A stretch of DNA of 64,000 nt from an uncultured Actinomyces sp. (GTDB lineage Bacteria > Actinomycetota > Actinomycetes > Actinomycetales > Actinomycetaceae). Every line of letters starts with the position of its first letter. Position 1 is the first letter of the stretch. The notes under the pieces are model-generated. The model was not told the origin of the DNA. It worked only from the letters and a program-made list of their open reading frames with translations, and ran no database searches. Of the stretch, positions 37,265-47,315 are shown piece by piece. Made by a program: the position numbers and the translations under genes. The stretch is taken from positions 19,733 through 83,732 of the forward strand of contig CAMPYB010000001.1 in assembly GCA_946998115.1 (NCBI GenBank), given 5' to 3'.

Positions 37265-39364
37265 TTATTTCATTAAAATTTTATCTATTTTTTTCTTAAA
37301 AATAGGATATAATGACTCAGTAAAAGTGCGGTTCAAATGGTTTCTATCGAAATAAACTGGCACTTGCCCAACTGATACTTTACATACTTTTTTATCACAC
37401 ATATAATCAGTGAAATCTATAACATGTATTCTTGGATCATTCAACTTTTTAGTTGCATGTATAATTGGATCATCGTCTATTACATCAGAACGATTCACAG
37501 CACATTTCATAGGATCATCACTATTTTGAGTCAAACAAATCTGTGGATTATTTATTTTAGCAACATTTGGAACATCTGCAATATTTATCAATACAGCACC
37601 ATTATTCACCCATTGTTTCCAATATATTGGCAAGTCTTCAACATACTCATCGTGAATACTTTTATTATTTTTTGTTACAATAGGCTCACTCCTGGAGTAA
37701 CTTGAATAGAAAATAATATCAGGCTTTTCTTTCATTATATAATCGTGTATCTTAAGCGTATTATTTGCGCAATCTTTTACCCAAATCTCATTCAAATTGG
37801 AAAATTTTACTTTAGCAATCGGGCATCCTCCTTGCATAACAGCTTCAACGTCCCAATTGTTATTTTTAGCATATGTATAAATCAATCTTTGCCATTGTTC
37901 AACATGCGAATCTCCAATTATAAAAACTTTTTTACCACTATTCTTTTTAGAATAATTACAATGAGAATATACACTCGCAAAATTTAATTTTCCACTCCCA
38001 GGCTTACAATCATCAGGTAAAGCATAATACGCATTCATTTTCTCAATCATCGATGAAGAAATTGGTGCAGCATTTTGATTAGTACACTTAGGATTATCAA
38101 CGCTCAAAGCACCAAAACATTTATCTTTAGTAAATAAATTAACTTGTTTTTCTTTTTCTTCCTGCACATACTTACTATTTTTATAAACAGTAAAACCTGA
38201 TACAGCAATTAATCCCATTACGCAAGCCATTGATACGAAACTTGTAAAAGATGAACGAGACAAAAATTTTGAACGAATTCCCTTATCTTCAACGAAAAAT
38301 TTAGATAAACAAGATAAAAAGTAAGTAATAAATATTAAAATTATTTTATGTTTGTAAGTTACATCAAATAAATAAAAACTAAATATTATCAAAGGCCAAT
38401 GCCACAAATATAACGAATAAGAAATATCACCAGTAAGCCTTACAATTGGCAAATCAGTCAAATTATGAATAAAACGAACAGGTTTAGCAACGCCAGAAAT
38501 AATTACAATCGCTGTTCCAAGAACTGGAAACAAAGCAAGAAATCCCGGGAAAATACTATCCGGTTTAAGCAATATTGCGCTAATACCTATCAGAATCCAA
38601 CCAGTTAATGCTACAGGTAAACTATTAACAAATTTAATTTTCGCAATAGAACTTGCTGTAACAGCTACAAGTGCGCCAATAGTAAATTCCCAGAAACGCA
38701 CTGGTGTAAAGAAATAGCTCTGAGCGAGGTTAGTATATGTAAGATATACGCAATAGGCAAAAGACCCTAAACCGAATAACCCTACGCAAGTTGGGAAAAG
38801 AGCTTTGCTATTGAATTTTTTAGCTAAATAATAGAACAGCATGAGCAAAAGTGGCCATAACAAGTAAAATTGTTCTTCCACTGACAAAGACCAATAATGC
38901 TGAGCAACAGTTGCGCTTTGATTTGAAGCATGATAGTCAACAGACATGCTATATAAGTAAAGATTTTGCACATAAAAAGCTGAAAAAACAAGCTCTTTAA
39001 CATTCCTCGCCCACTGATCAAAAGGCATTATTAGCCATACAAAAAACATGGAGAATAAAATAACTAAGAAAGCAACAGGTAGCAAACGCCGTACACGTTT
39101 AGCATAAAATTTTACTAAATAGACTCTGCCATTATTTCTATTTAATTCTCTAAACAAGTGAGATGTGATAAGGAAACCCGATATGACAAAGAAAACATCT
39201 ACACCAACATATCCGCCAGTCAAACGCTTGGGCCACATGTGATTTAAAATAACCAACCCTACTGCAAGTGCACGTAAAGCCTGAATATCCCCACGTAAAA
39301 CACGTCCAGAAGCATTGACTTTATCTATTTTAAAAATCCCCATCAATTTTTTATAAAAAGTCAT
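37265..39364 (-). CDS. OatA/OafA-type acyltransferase with C-terminal SGNH domain
   Basis: A 699-residue membrane O-acyltransferase (acyltransferase family 3). The N-terminal half has about ten membrane helices with RGDIQALRALAVGLVILNH, GGYVGVDVFFVISGFLI and the YWSLSVEEQFYLLWP motif. After one more helix near residue 370-390 comes an extracytoplasmic SGNH hydrolase-type domain with GDSHVEQW and the C-terminal Asp-x2-His in YFDRNHLN. Family members O-acetylate peptidoglycan or surface polysaccharides; the target is not known here. It is convergent with the FtsK-like gene (39 bases apart) and has no clear terminator. Confidence 0.93.
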   Translation of the reverse strand: MTFYKKLMGIFKIDKVNASGRVLRGDIQALRALAVGLVILNHMWPKRLTGGYVGVDVFFVISGFLITSHLFRELNRNNGRVYLVKFYAKRVRRLLPVAFLVILFSMFFVWLIMPFDQWARNVKELVFSAFYVQNLYLYSMSVDYHASNQSATVAQHYWSLSVEEQFYLLWPLLLMLFYYLAKKFNSKALFPTCVGLFGLGSFAYCVYLTYTNLAQSYFFTPVRFWEFTIGALVAVTASSIAKIKFVNSLPVALTGWILIGISAILLKPDSIFPGFLALFPVLGTAIVIISGVAKPVRFIHNLTDLPIVRLTGDISYSLYLWHWPLIIFSFYLFDVTYKHKIILIFITYFLSCLSKFFVEDKGIRSKFLSRSSFTSFVSMACVMGLIAVSGFTVYKNSKYVQEEKEKQVNLFTKDKCFGALSVDNPKCTNQNAAPISSSMIEKMNAYYALPDDCKPGSGKLNFASVYSHCNYSKKNSGKKVFIIGDSHVEQWQRLIYTYAKNNNWDVEAVMQGGCPIAKVKFSNLNEIWVKDCANNTLKIHDYIMKEKPDIIFYSSYSRSEPIVTKNNKSIHDEYVEDLPIYWKQWVNNGAVLINIADVPNVAKINNPQICLTQNSDDPMKCAVNRSDVIDDDPIIHATKKLNDPRIHVIDFTDYMCDKKVCKVSVGQVPVYFDRNHLNRTFTESLYPIFKKKIDKILMK

Positions 39365-39497
39365 GAAACTATGCCATTCTAGTTATAATAATAAAAAACT
39401 ATTCATTACGCCATACAAATAGAACATGTTACCATATTTTTACTTTATATAGAAATATATTATAATGTTTTATTCTATTATTAACAATATTTACAGA

Positions 39498-39506
39498 TTA
39501 TCCACA
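39498..39506 (+). promoter_or_regulatory. Perfect DnaA box
   Basis: TTATCCACA in the gap between the acyltransferase gene and tRNA-Arg. Match to consensus only. Confidence 0.4.
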
Positions 39507-39580
39507 AAGTACAATTTTCGTTTTTTGTATTTCCATAACTATTTATAATATAATTAACAGTCGCAATTATTATTCGCAAT

Positions 39581-39653
39581 GCCTTGTTAGCTCAGCGGAT
39601 AGAGCGTTCGCCTCCGGAGCGAAAGGTCGCAGGTTCAAATCCTGTACAGGGCA
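39581..39653 (+). tRNA. tRNA-Arg (CCG)
   Basis: 73-base cloverleaf: acceptor GCCTTGT / ACAGGGC (one G-T pair), discriminator A, anticodon stem TTCGC/GCGAA around loop CTCCGGA, anticodon CCG; T-loop TTCAAAT. No encoded CCA. It decodes CGG, a codon expected to be rare in this AT-rich DNA. Confidence 0.96.
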
Positions 39654-39684
39654 CTTTATATCTTATAATATTTTAGATTTATTT

Positions 39685-41793
39685 TTAGTTATTTTTAAAA
39701 CTCAAATTTCGTAAGCTATTTTCAACCATTTTTAAATTATTTGTCTGCCAAAAATCTGGCAAACAGTCACGTAATATACTTCCATATTTTGAATTTATTA
39801 TACGAGAATCCAAAATAGCTACAACTCCTTTATCTTCAGTCGTTCTTATCAAACGTCCTGCACCTTGAGCAAGTAATAAACTCGCTTGTGGCAAAGCGAC
39901 ACTCATAAAAGGATTCTCATTATTTTTTGAAGCAATATCACAATATGCTTCATAAAAAGGATCATTTGGACGCGCAAAAGGTATTCTATCTATCACGAGC
40001 AACCTCAAGGATTGCCCAGCCACATCAACACCTTGCCATAAAGACAATGTGCCGAAAAGACAAGAATTAATATTTTCTTTAAAATTATTAATCAAATTAG
40101 GCAAATGACCTTCACCTTGCAAAAATATTTCCAAATCAGTATTATCGCGAATATATTCACATGCTAATTGCGCATTTTTTGTCGAAGAAAACAAGCATAG
40201 CGCACCGCCACTGCTAGATTCCAATAATTCTTTTAACCGTAATAAAGATTGAGTGCTGATATTACCGTTTCCAGCTGGTGAAGGCAAATCTGCGCACATA
40301 TACAATATTCCTTGCTTTCTATAGTCAAATGGCGAATTTACATGTGCAACATCACAATAATTATTTAGACCTAAAGTGTTTACAATTTTTTTAAAAGATT
40401 TTCTAAAAGTCAAAGTAGCTGAAGTAAAAATAGAAGTTTTATCTTTTAACAATATTTCATATATTTTTTTCGACACGTTAAGCGGAGCCATATTTATATT
40501 TATATTCTTATCTGAATTATCATCACTTTTAGTCGCCCATATAACACTATATTCATTGAATCCTAATAAATTTTCCAAAGCAACATTAATATCTTGTAAA
40601 AAAAGTTTAACAGTATTTATTTTTTCAACCATTTTTATATTTTTATTGTTATCTTTTTCTACAGCATAAACTTTATTTGAAATATTTGACAAACACCTTT
40701 TTATTTTCTCTAAAACTTGATAAATCTCATCTGATAGTCCTCTTTTCATCCACCCTTGTTGAATTGTTGGTAATAATTCATTAAAATTTTCTATTTCATT
40801 TTCTAATTTTTCATCAACTATAGAAATAGCTAATAATTTTTGTAACAAATTTTTAAATTTACCAGCATTTATTGTAACTGTTGCTTGCGAAATAACTCTT
40901 TTTTCAAGTTCATGAGCTTCATCTACCACTAAAATATCGTAGTCTGGCAATATTTGTGTTTTTCCAACAGTTTCTATACCTAAAATTGAATGATTAGTTA
41001 TAATTACATCTGCTTCATCAGCTTTTTCTCTAGCTGTTTTAGGGAAACACTTGCTATAAAATGGGCATTTTTCTGATAAACATTGCGTTGGATTTATACT
41101 CACCATATCCCACGCTTTTGATGAAATAGGAATTTTCAATTCATCTTTATCTCCCGTTTTAGTTTTTTTCGCCCATTGCCTAATCTGTACGATTTCTTCA
41201 CCTAATTGTGAATTTTTCATATTTTTATTGCTATGAGTATTATTTTCTGAATTTTCAACATTTTTTTGATCAACAAAATTTTCTTTTTCGTCATTATCGT
41301 TATTTATTTTTTCAAAAATATTTATTTTAAATAATTCTTCTTGATCGTATAGCATAGAAGTATCATCTATAAAACCACCATTTAATTTATGAATACATAA
41401 ATAGTTAGACCATCCTTTTAAAATTTCTACTTTTAATGCACTATTTTTATTAGCTTCATAAACTTTATGCACTATAGGAATATCTTTATTATAAATTTGA
41501 TTTTGCAAAGCTAACGTTGCTGTAGAAATAACTATTTTTTTATTTTTATAACCAACGTTATATATTGGTACTAAGTATGCAAGTGATTTGCCTGTGCCAG
41601 TCCCTGCTTCTACTAATAAAGGTTTTTGTGTTCGTAAAGATTTATTTACAAGTAGCAACATTTCTTTCTGGCCTTCGCGAGCATATCCATTTATGGTTTC
41701 AAGACATTTTTCTAGCATTTCTTGCACATATTTATCATCAGAAAAAATAAATTTTTCATGATTAAAACTTAAGTTTTGTATTTTATCAACCAT
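39685..41793 (-). CDS. DinG-type ATP-dependent DNA helicase (Rad3/XPD family)
   Basis: Iron-sulfur superfamily 2 helicase, 702 residues, acting 5'-3' in repair and R-loop or replication-fork clearance in the family. Motifs: Walker A EAGTGTGKS near residue 60, four candidate cluster cysteines (one in YLCIHK, then QCLSEKCPFYSKC), DEAH box in DILVVDEAHELEKR, SATLTF, and the late motifs LWQGVDV and QGAGRLIR. An acidic Asn-rich stretch near residues 160-195 sits inside the iron-sulfur region and looks like an insertion. Lone leftward gene, with GGAAAG about 12 bases before the ATG. Confidence 0.93.
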   Translation of the reverse strand: MVDKIQNLSFNHEKFIFSDDKYVQEMLEKCLETINGYAREGQKEMLLLVNKSLRTQKPLLVEAGTGTGKSLAYLVPIYNVGYKNKKIVISTATLALQNQIYNKDIPIVHKVYEANKNSALKVEILKGWSNYLCIHKLNGGFIDDTSMLYDQEELFKINIFEKINNDNDEKENFVDQKNVENSENNTHSNKNMKNSQLGEEIVQIRQWAKKTKTGDKDELKIPISSKAWDMVSINPTQCLSEKCPFYSKCFPKTAREKADEADVIITNHSILGIETVGKTQILPDYDILVVDEAHELEKRVISQATVTINAGKFKNLLQKLLAISIVDEKLENEIENFNELLPTIQQGWMKRGLSDEIYQVLEKIKRCLSNISNKVYAVEKDNNKNIKMVEKINTVKLFLQDINVALENLLGFNEYSVIWATKSDDNSDKNININMAPLNVSKKIYEILLKDKTSIFTSATLTFRKSFKKIVNTLGLNNYCDVAHVNSPFDYRKQGILYMCADLPSPAGNGNISTQSLLRLKELLESSSGGALCLFSSTKNAQLACEYIRDNTDLEIFLQGEGHLPNLINNFKENINSCLFGTLSLWQGVDVAGQSLRLLVIDRIPFARPNDPFYEAYCDIASKNNENPFMSVALPQASLLLAQGAGRLIRTTEDKGVVAILDSRIINSKYGSILRDCLPDFWQTNNLKMVENSLRNLSFKNN

Positions 41794-41929
41794 AAGATAA
41801 TTGCTTTCCAGGCATTAATTTTTATGTAGAATTGCATAATATTTTTGAAAATTTTATATCATTTATTAATCTATCACATTTATTTCCTTTCATATTGTGT
41901 TATTTTCCATAATTGGTAGAATTACATAC

Positions 41930-42544
41930 GTGAATGACCATTATTTTTCAAACCAACCTAAAGTATCTTCAGATAGAAAGATAATCGAAGTACAGTTAGT
42001 GGGAAACACATATTCTTTGCTAACAGACAACGGTGTTTTTTCTACTTCTAAAATAGATTTAGGAACTAGTGTTCTTTTATCCAAAGCACCTTTACCACCC
42101 GAAAATGGACTATTTTTAGATGCTGGTTGCGGTTGGGGGCCAATTGCTTTATCTCTTGCATTGCATAGTCCGAATGCGAAAGTATTTGCAGTTGACATAA
42201 ATGAACGTAGCGTAAATCTTACTAAAGATAACGCACAACGTTTAAAAATAACTAATATAGATACTTTTTGCGCCGATGAAGCTTTAGAAATATTTAGAAC
42301 TAAAAATATTAAATTTGATTTAATATGGTCAAATCCTCCGATTAGAATTGGTAAAAATCTTTTTCAAAATTTTTTGATTACTTATCTTAGCTTATTGAGC
42401 AATACTGGTGTTGCGTATCTTGTTATACAAAAGAATTTAGGTGCAGATTCGTGTATAAAATGGCTAAATTCTGAAGGATATTTGGCTCAAAAATTTGCTT
42501 CTCAAAAAGGTTATAGAATTGTAGAGGTTAAAAAGAAAAATTAA
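41930..42544 (+). CDS. Class I SAM methyltransferase, RsmC-like
   Basis: About 204 residues with the MTS-type methyltransferase fold: DAGCGWGPIALSLA (SAM motif I), VDINERSVNLTKDNA, and the catalytic NPPI motif in IWSNPPIRIG. This set is seen in 16S rRNA guanine-N2 methyltransferases such as RsmC. The N-terminus NDHYFSNQPKVSSDRK is typical of the actinobacterial short form. The start is taken as GTG at 41930; another GTG at 41897 gives 11 more residues. Lone gene convergent with miaA. Confidence 0.85.
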   Translation: MNDHYFSNQPKVSSDRKIIEVQLVGNTYSLLTDNGVFSTSKIDLGTSVLLSKAPLPPENGLFLDAGCGWGPIALSLALHSPNAKVFAVDINERSVNLTKDNAQRLKITNIDTFCADEALEIFRTKNIKFDLIWSNPPIRIGKNLFQNFLITYLSLLSNTGVAYLVIQKNLGADSCIKWLNSEGYLAQKFASQKGYRIVEVKKKN

Positions 42545-42569
42545 TAAAAATAATTTTTATTTTTTAATT

Positions 42570-43514
42570 TCATATTTGAATATTTTTTTCATATAAGCTC
42601 ACTGTTTCATCTACAATTTCATCATATGAAATTTCGCATGTATTAAACCAATGTACTCTTTTATCTTTTCTGAACCATTTTATTTGTCGCCTAGATAGTT
42701 GCCTTGTAGCTATAAAAGTTTGTTCTATAGCTTGTTGCAAAGTTAATTCACCGTCAATATAAGCGATAGTTTGCGCATAACCTGTAGCTTTTGACGCAGT
42801 TTTAGCTTCTCTCAACCCCATTTTTATAAGACCTAATGTTTCTTCCACTAAACCATTTTCAAACATTTGTTTTGATCTTAAATATAATTTTTCATCTAAG
42901 ATTTCATTAGGCACTTTTATACCTATCTGTAATGCTGGTATTTCGTATTCATATTGTGGCATAGTAGCACTGTATGGTTTTCCTGATATTTCTATCACTT
43001 CGAGTGCTCTTACTAGTCTCCTTGTATTTTCTTTATTTATTTTTTCTGCAGCAAGCGAATCTTTTTCTTTTAGCAAATTATACAAAAAATCATTTCCTAT
43101 GCTATTCGCCAATTGCTCATATTTTTGTCTAATATTATTATCTGTAGGTGGAAAATTTAGTTTATCTATTACTGATCTTATATATAGTCCAGATCCTCCA
43201 ACTAGAATAGGTAAATTTTTTCGTGCATATATTTCTTTTATTATCTTTCTTGCGCGTATTCTATATTCTGCTACGCTAGCTTCTTGCATTATTTCTAAAC
43301 AATCAATCATATGGTGAGGAATATTTTGCATTTCTTCTGCAGAAATTTTTGCTGTACCTATATCCATTTTTTTGTATAGTTGCATAGCATCAGCACCTAT
43401 TATTTCGCTACTAGTGAAATTTCGTGTTTTAATTTTTTTAGGTAAAACATTAGCCATTCGTGTACTTATGGCTGTTTTTCCGCTTCCTGTTGCCCCTACA
43501 ATTACAAGTATCAT
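42570..43514 (-). CDS. miaA: tRNA dimethylallyltransferase
   Basis: Adds a dimethylallyl group to A37 of tRNAs reading UNN codons; its product is the substrate of MiaB, encoded nearby. 314 residues with P-loop GATGSGKTA at residues 8-16, the DAMQLYKKMDIGTAK part, GGSGLYIRSVID, and the C-terminal ATRQLSRRQIKWFRKD motif. Leftward, with no strong ribosome site seen. Confidence 0.97.
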   Translation of the reverse strand: MILVIVGATGSGKTAISTRMANVLPKKIKTRNFTSSEIIGADAMQLYKKMDIGTAKISAEEMQNIPHHMIDCLEIMQEASVAEYRIRARKIIKEIYARKNLPILVGGSGLYIRSVIDKLNFPPTDNNIRQKYEQLANSIGNDFLYNLLKEKDSLAAEKINKENTRRLVRALEVIEISGKPYSATMPQYEYEIPALQIGIKVPNEILDEKLYLRSKQMFENGLVEETLGLIKMGLREAKTASKATGYAQTIAYIDGELTLQQAIEQTFIATRQLSRRQIKWFRKDKRVHWFNTCEISYDEIVDETVSLYEKNIQI

Positions 43515-43561
43515 AATATTTTTTCTGCTACTTTCTGCTTAAATGCTTTATCATTGATTAT

Positions 43562-44035
43562 ATGGAAGAAGGGCAATCAAGTAAACGTGTATATGCTATG
43601 TCTTTGCAAAGGCTACAAGACAGCATGGAAAGATTACATTATTCTTATTTTACTAGCAAAAATGGTAGCTTATGCACTATATGGCATCCTTTTATAATTT
43701 ATTTATACCCGCCTGAGGATAATTATCCTCTACAGGTTAGAAGCACTTGGTATAAGGCTGGCTGTGTTTCGCATGCCAAAGATTTTAAACACATTTCGCA
43801 AATAATAAACATTAATAGTATTGAAGCTAAAACTTTTGTAACTACTGATGATAATGGAATAAGTAATTTTAAAGCAGAAGTAGTTTTAAACACAATTGCT
43901 GGCGTATCCGATTTACAATTAGACAATTTCATTAAAAATGCTATAAATAGCATATTGAATATATTTACCATAGTCGAAAATCACTTTTCCGATCCTATGT
44001 ATTCAGAAAGTGGAGATACTGATAATGAATATTAA
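43562..44035 (+). CDS. YbjN-domain protein 1
   Basis: A 157-residue protein with the pattern of actinobacterial YbjN (type III chaperone-like fold) proteins: LQRLQDSMERLHYSYF at the N-terminus, then VRSTWYKAG, NNxNSIEAKTFVTTDDNG-like middle and a closing VSDLQLDNFIKNAIN helix. The molecular function is unknown; homologues often occur in pairs beside miaA/miaB in this phylum. It overlaps the next gene by about 11 bases, so the two form one unit. No clear ribosome site at the ATG. Confidence 0.75.
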   Translation: MEEGQSSKRVYAMSLQRLQDSMERLHYSYFTSKNGSLCTIWHPFIIYLYPPEDNYPLQVRSTWYKAGCVSHAKDFKHISQIININSIEAKTFVTTDDNGISNFKAEVVLNTIAGVSDLQLDNFIKNAINSILNIFTIVENHFSDPMYSESGDTDNEY

Positions 44036-45170
44036 TAAGAATCTCGATAATGCAAATAATTCTTCTGATGATAAGGAAAATGAAAATGGTTTGGAAAATG
44101 ATTTTCCTTGTAAAGATAAAAAATTGAATGAAAAAGAAATGAAAATGCCTTCCGAAAATAATGAAAAAGATAATTTTTTCTCAAATGACTTTCAAATAGA
44201 TAATGCAAGTAATTATACGTCAAGTGTTGAAATAGATTATACAGTACCTGCAGAATTCGATCATTGTGACGTATTTAATTTTTATGATTATCAAACAGAA
44301 GAACTATCCAATGATAGTAGTACCATAGATGACATATTTTATACAGAAGAAATAGAATTATCAGATATCGATACTGACACGCAAAGTGAAATATATAAAA
44401 ATGAACAAATAAATACAAATGATAAATTTTATGATTTAGATGATACAAATGAAATAAATGAAAAAGATAAAAAATTAATAAATGATTTAGATTTCACCCC
44501 TCAAGATGTTACATATACTCGTGAATTTCCTGCTGAAGATAACAAAATAAAAAATTTACATAAACAAGAAAAAAATTTAGATGACAGAATGGTCAAATTT
44601 GATAATTTTTATTTTTATCATTCAAAAGATAATATTTTTACTATACCAACTAAAGAATTTGAAAATTTCATAAATCAACAAATAGAAGACATTGATATGC
44701 CACTTGAAATTGATTATTGGCATATTGCTAATATTATAGCTTTGCTACATGGTAAACAATCAACATGCATAGATAAACTTATGGAATGTGTTATCAATAA
44801 CAGTTGCATCAGTTATATTTTTGAGGATACTAGCAATAATGTTTTTCCTATGATATTTAATTTCAAAATTTACGACATTCCTGAAGAAAGTAAATATCTT
44901 TACGTATATAGTTATAAAAATACAACTACAGACACTCCTGTAGATCATGATCAAATATTAGATTTAACAAATTCATGGAACACACGTTTCTTTACACCAT
45001 CAGTTTATTGTAAATCTATAAGCAAATTCAACTATAGTATAGAATCTAAATACTATATAGATTTGACAAAAGGATGCACAATCTCACAATTGTTCACTTG
45101 GATAGAATCTGCTATAAATACGTCTATAGATGCTCAAAAAGAAATAAATAGTTCATACATGGAATTTTAG
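44025..45170 (+). CDS. YbjN-domain protein 2 with long acidic N-terminal tail
   Basis: 381 residues in two parts. Residues 1 to about 185 are Asp/Glu/Asn-rich, low-complexity and probably disordered. The C-terminal part (about 190-375) matches YbjN proteins, including LTNSWNTRFFTPSVY and YYIDLTKGCTISQLFTWI. Pairs of YbjN proteins next to miaA/miaB are common in this phylum, but the acidic tail is unusual. The ATG at 44025 follows GGAG by ten bases; a GTG at 44010 is also in frame. Function unknown. Confidence 0.7.
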   Translation: MNINKNLDNANNSSDDKENENGLENDFPCKDKKLNEKEMKMPSENNEKDNFFSNDFQIDNASNYTSSVEIDYTVPAEFDHCDVFNFYDYQTEELSNDSSTIDDIFYTEEIELSDIDTDTQSEIYKNEQINTNDKFYDLDDTNEINEKDKKLINDLDFTPQDVTYTREFPAEDNKIKNLHKQEKNLDDRMVKFDNFYFYHSKDNIFTIPTKEFENFINQQIEDIDMPLEIDYWHIANIIALLHGKQSTCIDKLMECVINNSCISYIFEDTSNNVFPMIFNFKIYDIPEESKYLYVYSYKNTTTDTPVDHDQILDLTNSWNTRFFTPSVYCKSISKFNYSIESKYYIDLTKGCTISQLFTWIESAINTSIDAQKEINSSYMEF

Positions 45171-45242
45171 TTTCGCATGATTATTTAATAAGCAGAAAAC
45201 TATTTATTTGCACAATTAACGCAGTAAACTGTCTAATTAAAT

Positions 45243-46763
45243 TTACACTCTACCAACGCGTATAGTAGGTATACCCAAAGAGACAATATTACTTTTTGAT
45301 TCCTTTTCAAGGTTTTGTGATTTTTCCCAAACATCACCTGCACGTGTTTTTCTCACATCAAATAAACCATTATTTATAGCCGAATCTGCAATTAAATAAT
45401 GCGGAGCCGCTTGAGTAACTTTTACTTTTACCATATCTCCGGGACGTGGCACGTTTTCAATATTTTCAGGCAAAGTAAAATGCACTAGACGATTATCAGC
45501 AGCGCGACCTGATAGACGATGACGCTTCTCATCTTTTCTACCTTCTCCTTCTGCAATCAAAACTTCTACTTCTTTGCCGACTAATTTCAAATTTTCTTCA
45601 TAAGATATTTCTTTTTGACGTTTGAGCAATCTATTATATCTTTCAGAAATAATATCTGGATCAACTTGATTTTCCATATCAGCAGCTGGAGTACCAGGTC
45701 GTGGAGAATAAATAAATGTATATGCAGAAGCAAATCTAGCTTCTTCAATCAAATCCATCGTCTGCTGAAAATCACTATCTGTTTCACCAGGAAAACCAAC
45801 AATAATATCCGTAGTAATATTAGCTTCAGGTATGCGATCCCTAACTTTTGCTAAGATATTCAAAAATTTATCTCTACGATAAGACCTACGCATAGCTTTC
45901 AACACATTATTAGAGCCTGATTGTAATGGCATATGTAAATTAGGCATAACTGTAGGAGTCGTAGCCATCGCATCTATAACATCATCAGAAAAAGCAGCAG
46001 GATGCGGAGACGTGAAACGCAAACGTTCTAATCCTTCAATTCTACCAACGCTTGAAAGTAACTTTGCAAAAGCACCTCTCTGACCAAAACTTACACCATA
46101 AGAATTCACGTTTTGGCCTAAAAGTGTAACTTCAATAGCACCTTGAGAAAGAACAGCCTCGACTTCAGCCATGATATCACCTGGTCGTCTATCCCTTTCT
46201 TTGCCTCTTAAATGAGGAACTATGCAAAAAGTGCAAGTATTATTACATCCAACAGATATAGACACCCAAGCTGCATATACAGATTCTCTTTTTGTAGGCA
46301 ATGTAGAAGGAAAAACTTTCAAAGACTCTTCTATTTCAACAGCTGCTTGATTATTGTGTTCAGCGCGTTTTAATAATGCAGGTAAAACATCAATATTATG
46401 AGTCCCAAAAACAGCATCAACACACGGAGCTCTATCTATTATTCCTTGCCTCATCTGTTGAGCCAAACAACCGCCTACAGCTATTTGCATGCCTGGTCGG
46501 TTTTGTTTTACAGAAGCAAGCTGACCAAGATGTCCAAAAAGTTTATTAGCAGCATTTTCCCTCACTGAGCAGGTATTCAAAACTACAACATCAGCTCCTC
46601 TATCACCTGCAACAGTCGCCCTTTTTAATGCTTCAGGAACTTTATCAACACTTACTAAACCTGACTGTTCTAACAAACCAGCTATACGCTCTGAATCATG
46701 AACATTCATCTTGCAACCCAAAGTCACAATATTATATGTACGTGGTATATTTTGAACAGTCAT
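45243..46763 (-). CDS. miaB: tRNA-2-methylthio-N6-dimethylallyladenosine synthase
   Basis: Radical-SAM methylthiotransferase acting on i6A37 of tRNA after MiaA. 506 residues with the N-terminal cluster Cys of VTLGCKMNVHDSER and VLNTCSVRENA, the radical-SAM CNNTCTFC motif, LLGQNVNSYG, TTDIIVGFPGET, and a C-terminal TRAM domain. AAGGGA lies eight bases upstream. Read leftwards, convergent with the YbjN pair, probably in one unit with cinA. Confidence 0.97.
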   Translation of the reverse strand: MTVQNIPRTYNIVTLGCKMNVHDSERIAGLLEQSGLVSVDKVPEALKRATVAGDRGADVVVLNTCSVRENAANKLFGHLGQLASVKQNRPGMQIAVGGCLAQQMRQGIIDRAPCVDAVFGTHNIDVLPALLKRAEHNNQAAVEIEESLKVFPSTLPTKRESVYAAWVSISVGCNNTCTFCIVPHLRGKERDRRPGDIMAEVEAVLSQGAIEVTLLGQNVNSYGVSFGQRGAFAKLLSSVGRIEGLERLRFTSPHPAAFSDDVIDAMATTPTVMPNLHMPLQSGSNNVLKAMRRSYRRDKFLNILAKVRDRIPEANITTDIIVGFPGETDSDFQQTMDLIEEARFASAYTFIYSPRPGTPAADMENQVDPDIISERYNRLLKRQKEISYEENLKLVGKEVEVLIAEGEGRKDEKRHRLSGRAADNRLVHFTLPENIENVPRPGDMVKVKVTQAAPHYLIADSAINNGLFDVRKTRAGDVWEKSQNLEKESKSNIVSLGIPTIRVGRV

Positions 46764-46788
46764 AACTAAATCCCTTCAATAGGCTTAC

Positions 46789-47283
46789 TTACTGACTTGA
46801 TAATATACTTAATGTTTTATCTATACAAAATTCAACGGTTTTCAACCTAATTTCTTCTCTTTTCCCCGTCGCTTTAAGCAAAAAAGATGTTTCTTTATTC
46901 AAATATCTTAATCCGACATACACTGTTCCGGCATCTTTGCCTTCGTAACTTCCAGGACCAGCAACACCAGTAGTTGAAATTGCTATATCTGTTTCCAACA
47001 CTTCTTGTGCTCCTCTTGCCATTTTTAAAGCAACATCACTGCAAACTGTGCCTTTTTCAGATATAATACTTTTTTCAACTTTCAATATTTTAGTTTTTAT
47101 TTCAGGACTATACGCAACAATACCTCCTTTAAAAACTGCAGACGCACCTTCAACATTAACTATCATAGATGCAAGCATTCCGCCTGTAAGAGATTCCGAA
47201 ACACCTATTTGTAAATTTTTCGCTTTTAACTTTTCTATTAGTAGCTTTATCTTTTTGTTTAAAATATCTTCTATAGATTTCAT
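46789..47283 (-). CDS. cinA: CinA C-terminal domain protein (nicotinamide-nucleotide amidohydrolase)
   Basis: 164 residues, only the amidohydrolase half of CinA, which turns NMN to nicotinic acid mononucleotide. Signature SESLTGGMLASMIVNVEGASAVFKGGIVAYS with the catalytic Ser, shown here in parts SESLTGG, GASAVFKGG and AYSPEIK, then TTGVAGPG and GTVYVGL. This single-domain form is normal in actinobacteria. The ATG has AGGA six bases upstream; a TTG further up (47313) is an alternative. In most actinobacteria it sits between pgsA and clgR; here it lies between recX and miaB. Confidence 0.93.
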   Translation of the reverse strand: MKSIEDILNKKIKLLIEKLKAKNLQIGVSESLTGGMLASMIVNVEGASAVFKGGIVAYSPEIKTKILKVEKSIISEKGTVCSDVALKMARGAQEVLETDIAISTTGVAGPGSYEGKDAGTVYVGLRYLNKETSFLLKATGKREEIRLKTVEFCIDKTLSILSSQ

Positions 47284-47315
47284 ATTTTTCCTAAAGACAA
47301 TACGATTTTCCAATT

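Noticed and set aside
33833..41793. A defence or secretion island around the EssC-like gene
   Set aside because: Neighbours are ligA, an acyltransferase, tRNA-Arg and a DinG-type helicase, all ordinary; no integrase, toxin, WXG100 gene or direct repeat at tRNA-Arg was seen.
43562..44035. Type III secretion chaperone
   Set aside because: The YbjN fold resembles such chaperones, but no secretion genes are near and paired YbjN proteins by miaA/miaB are normal in this phylum.
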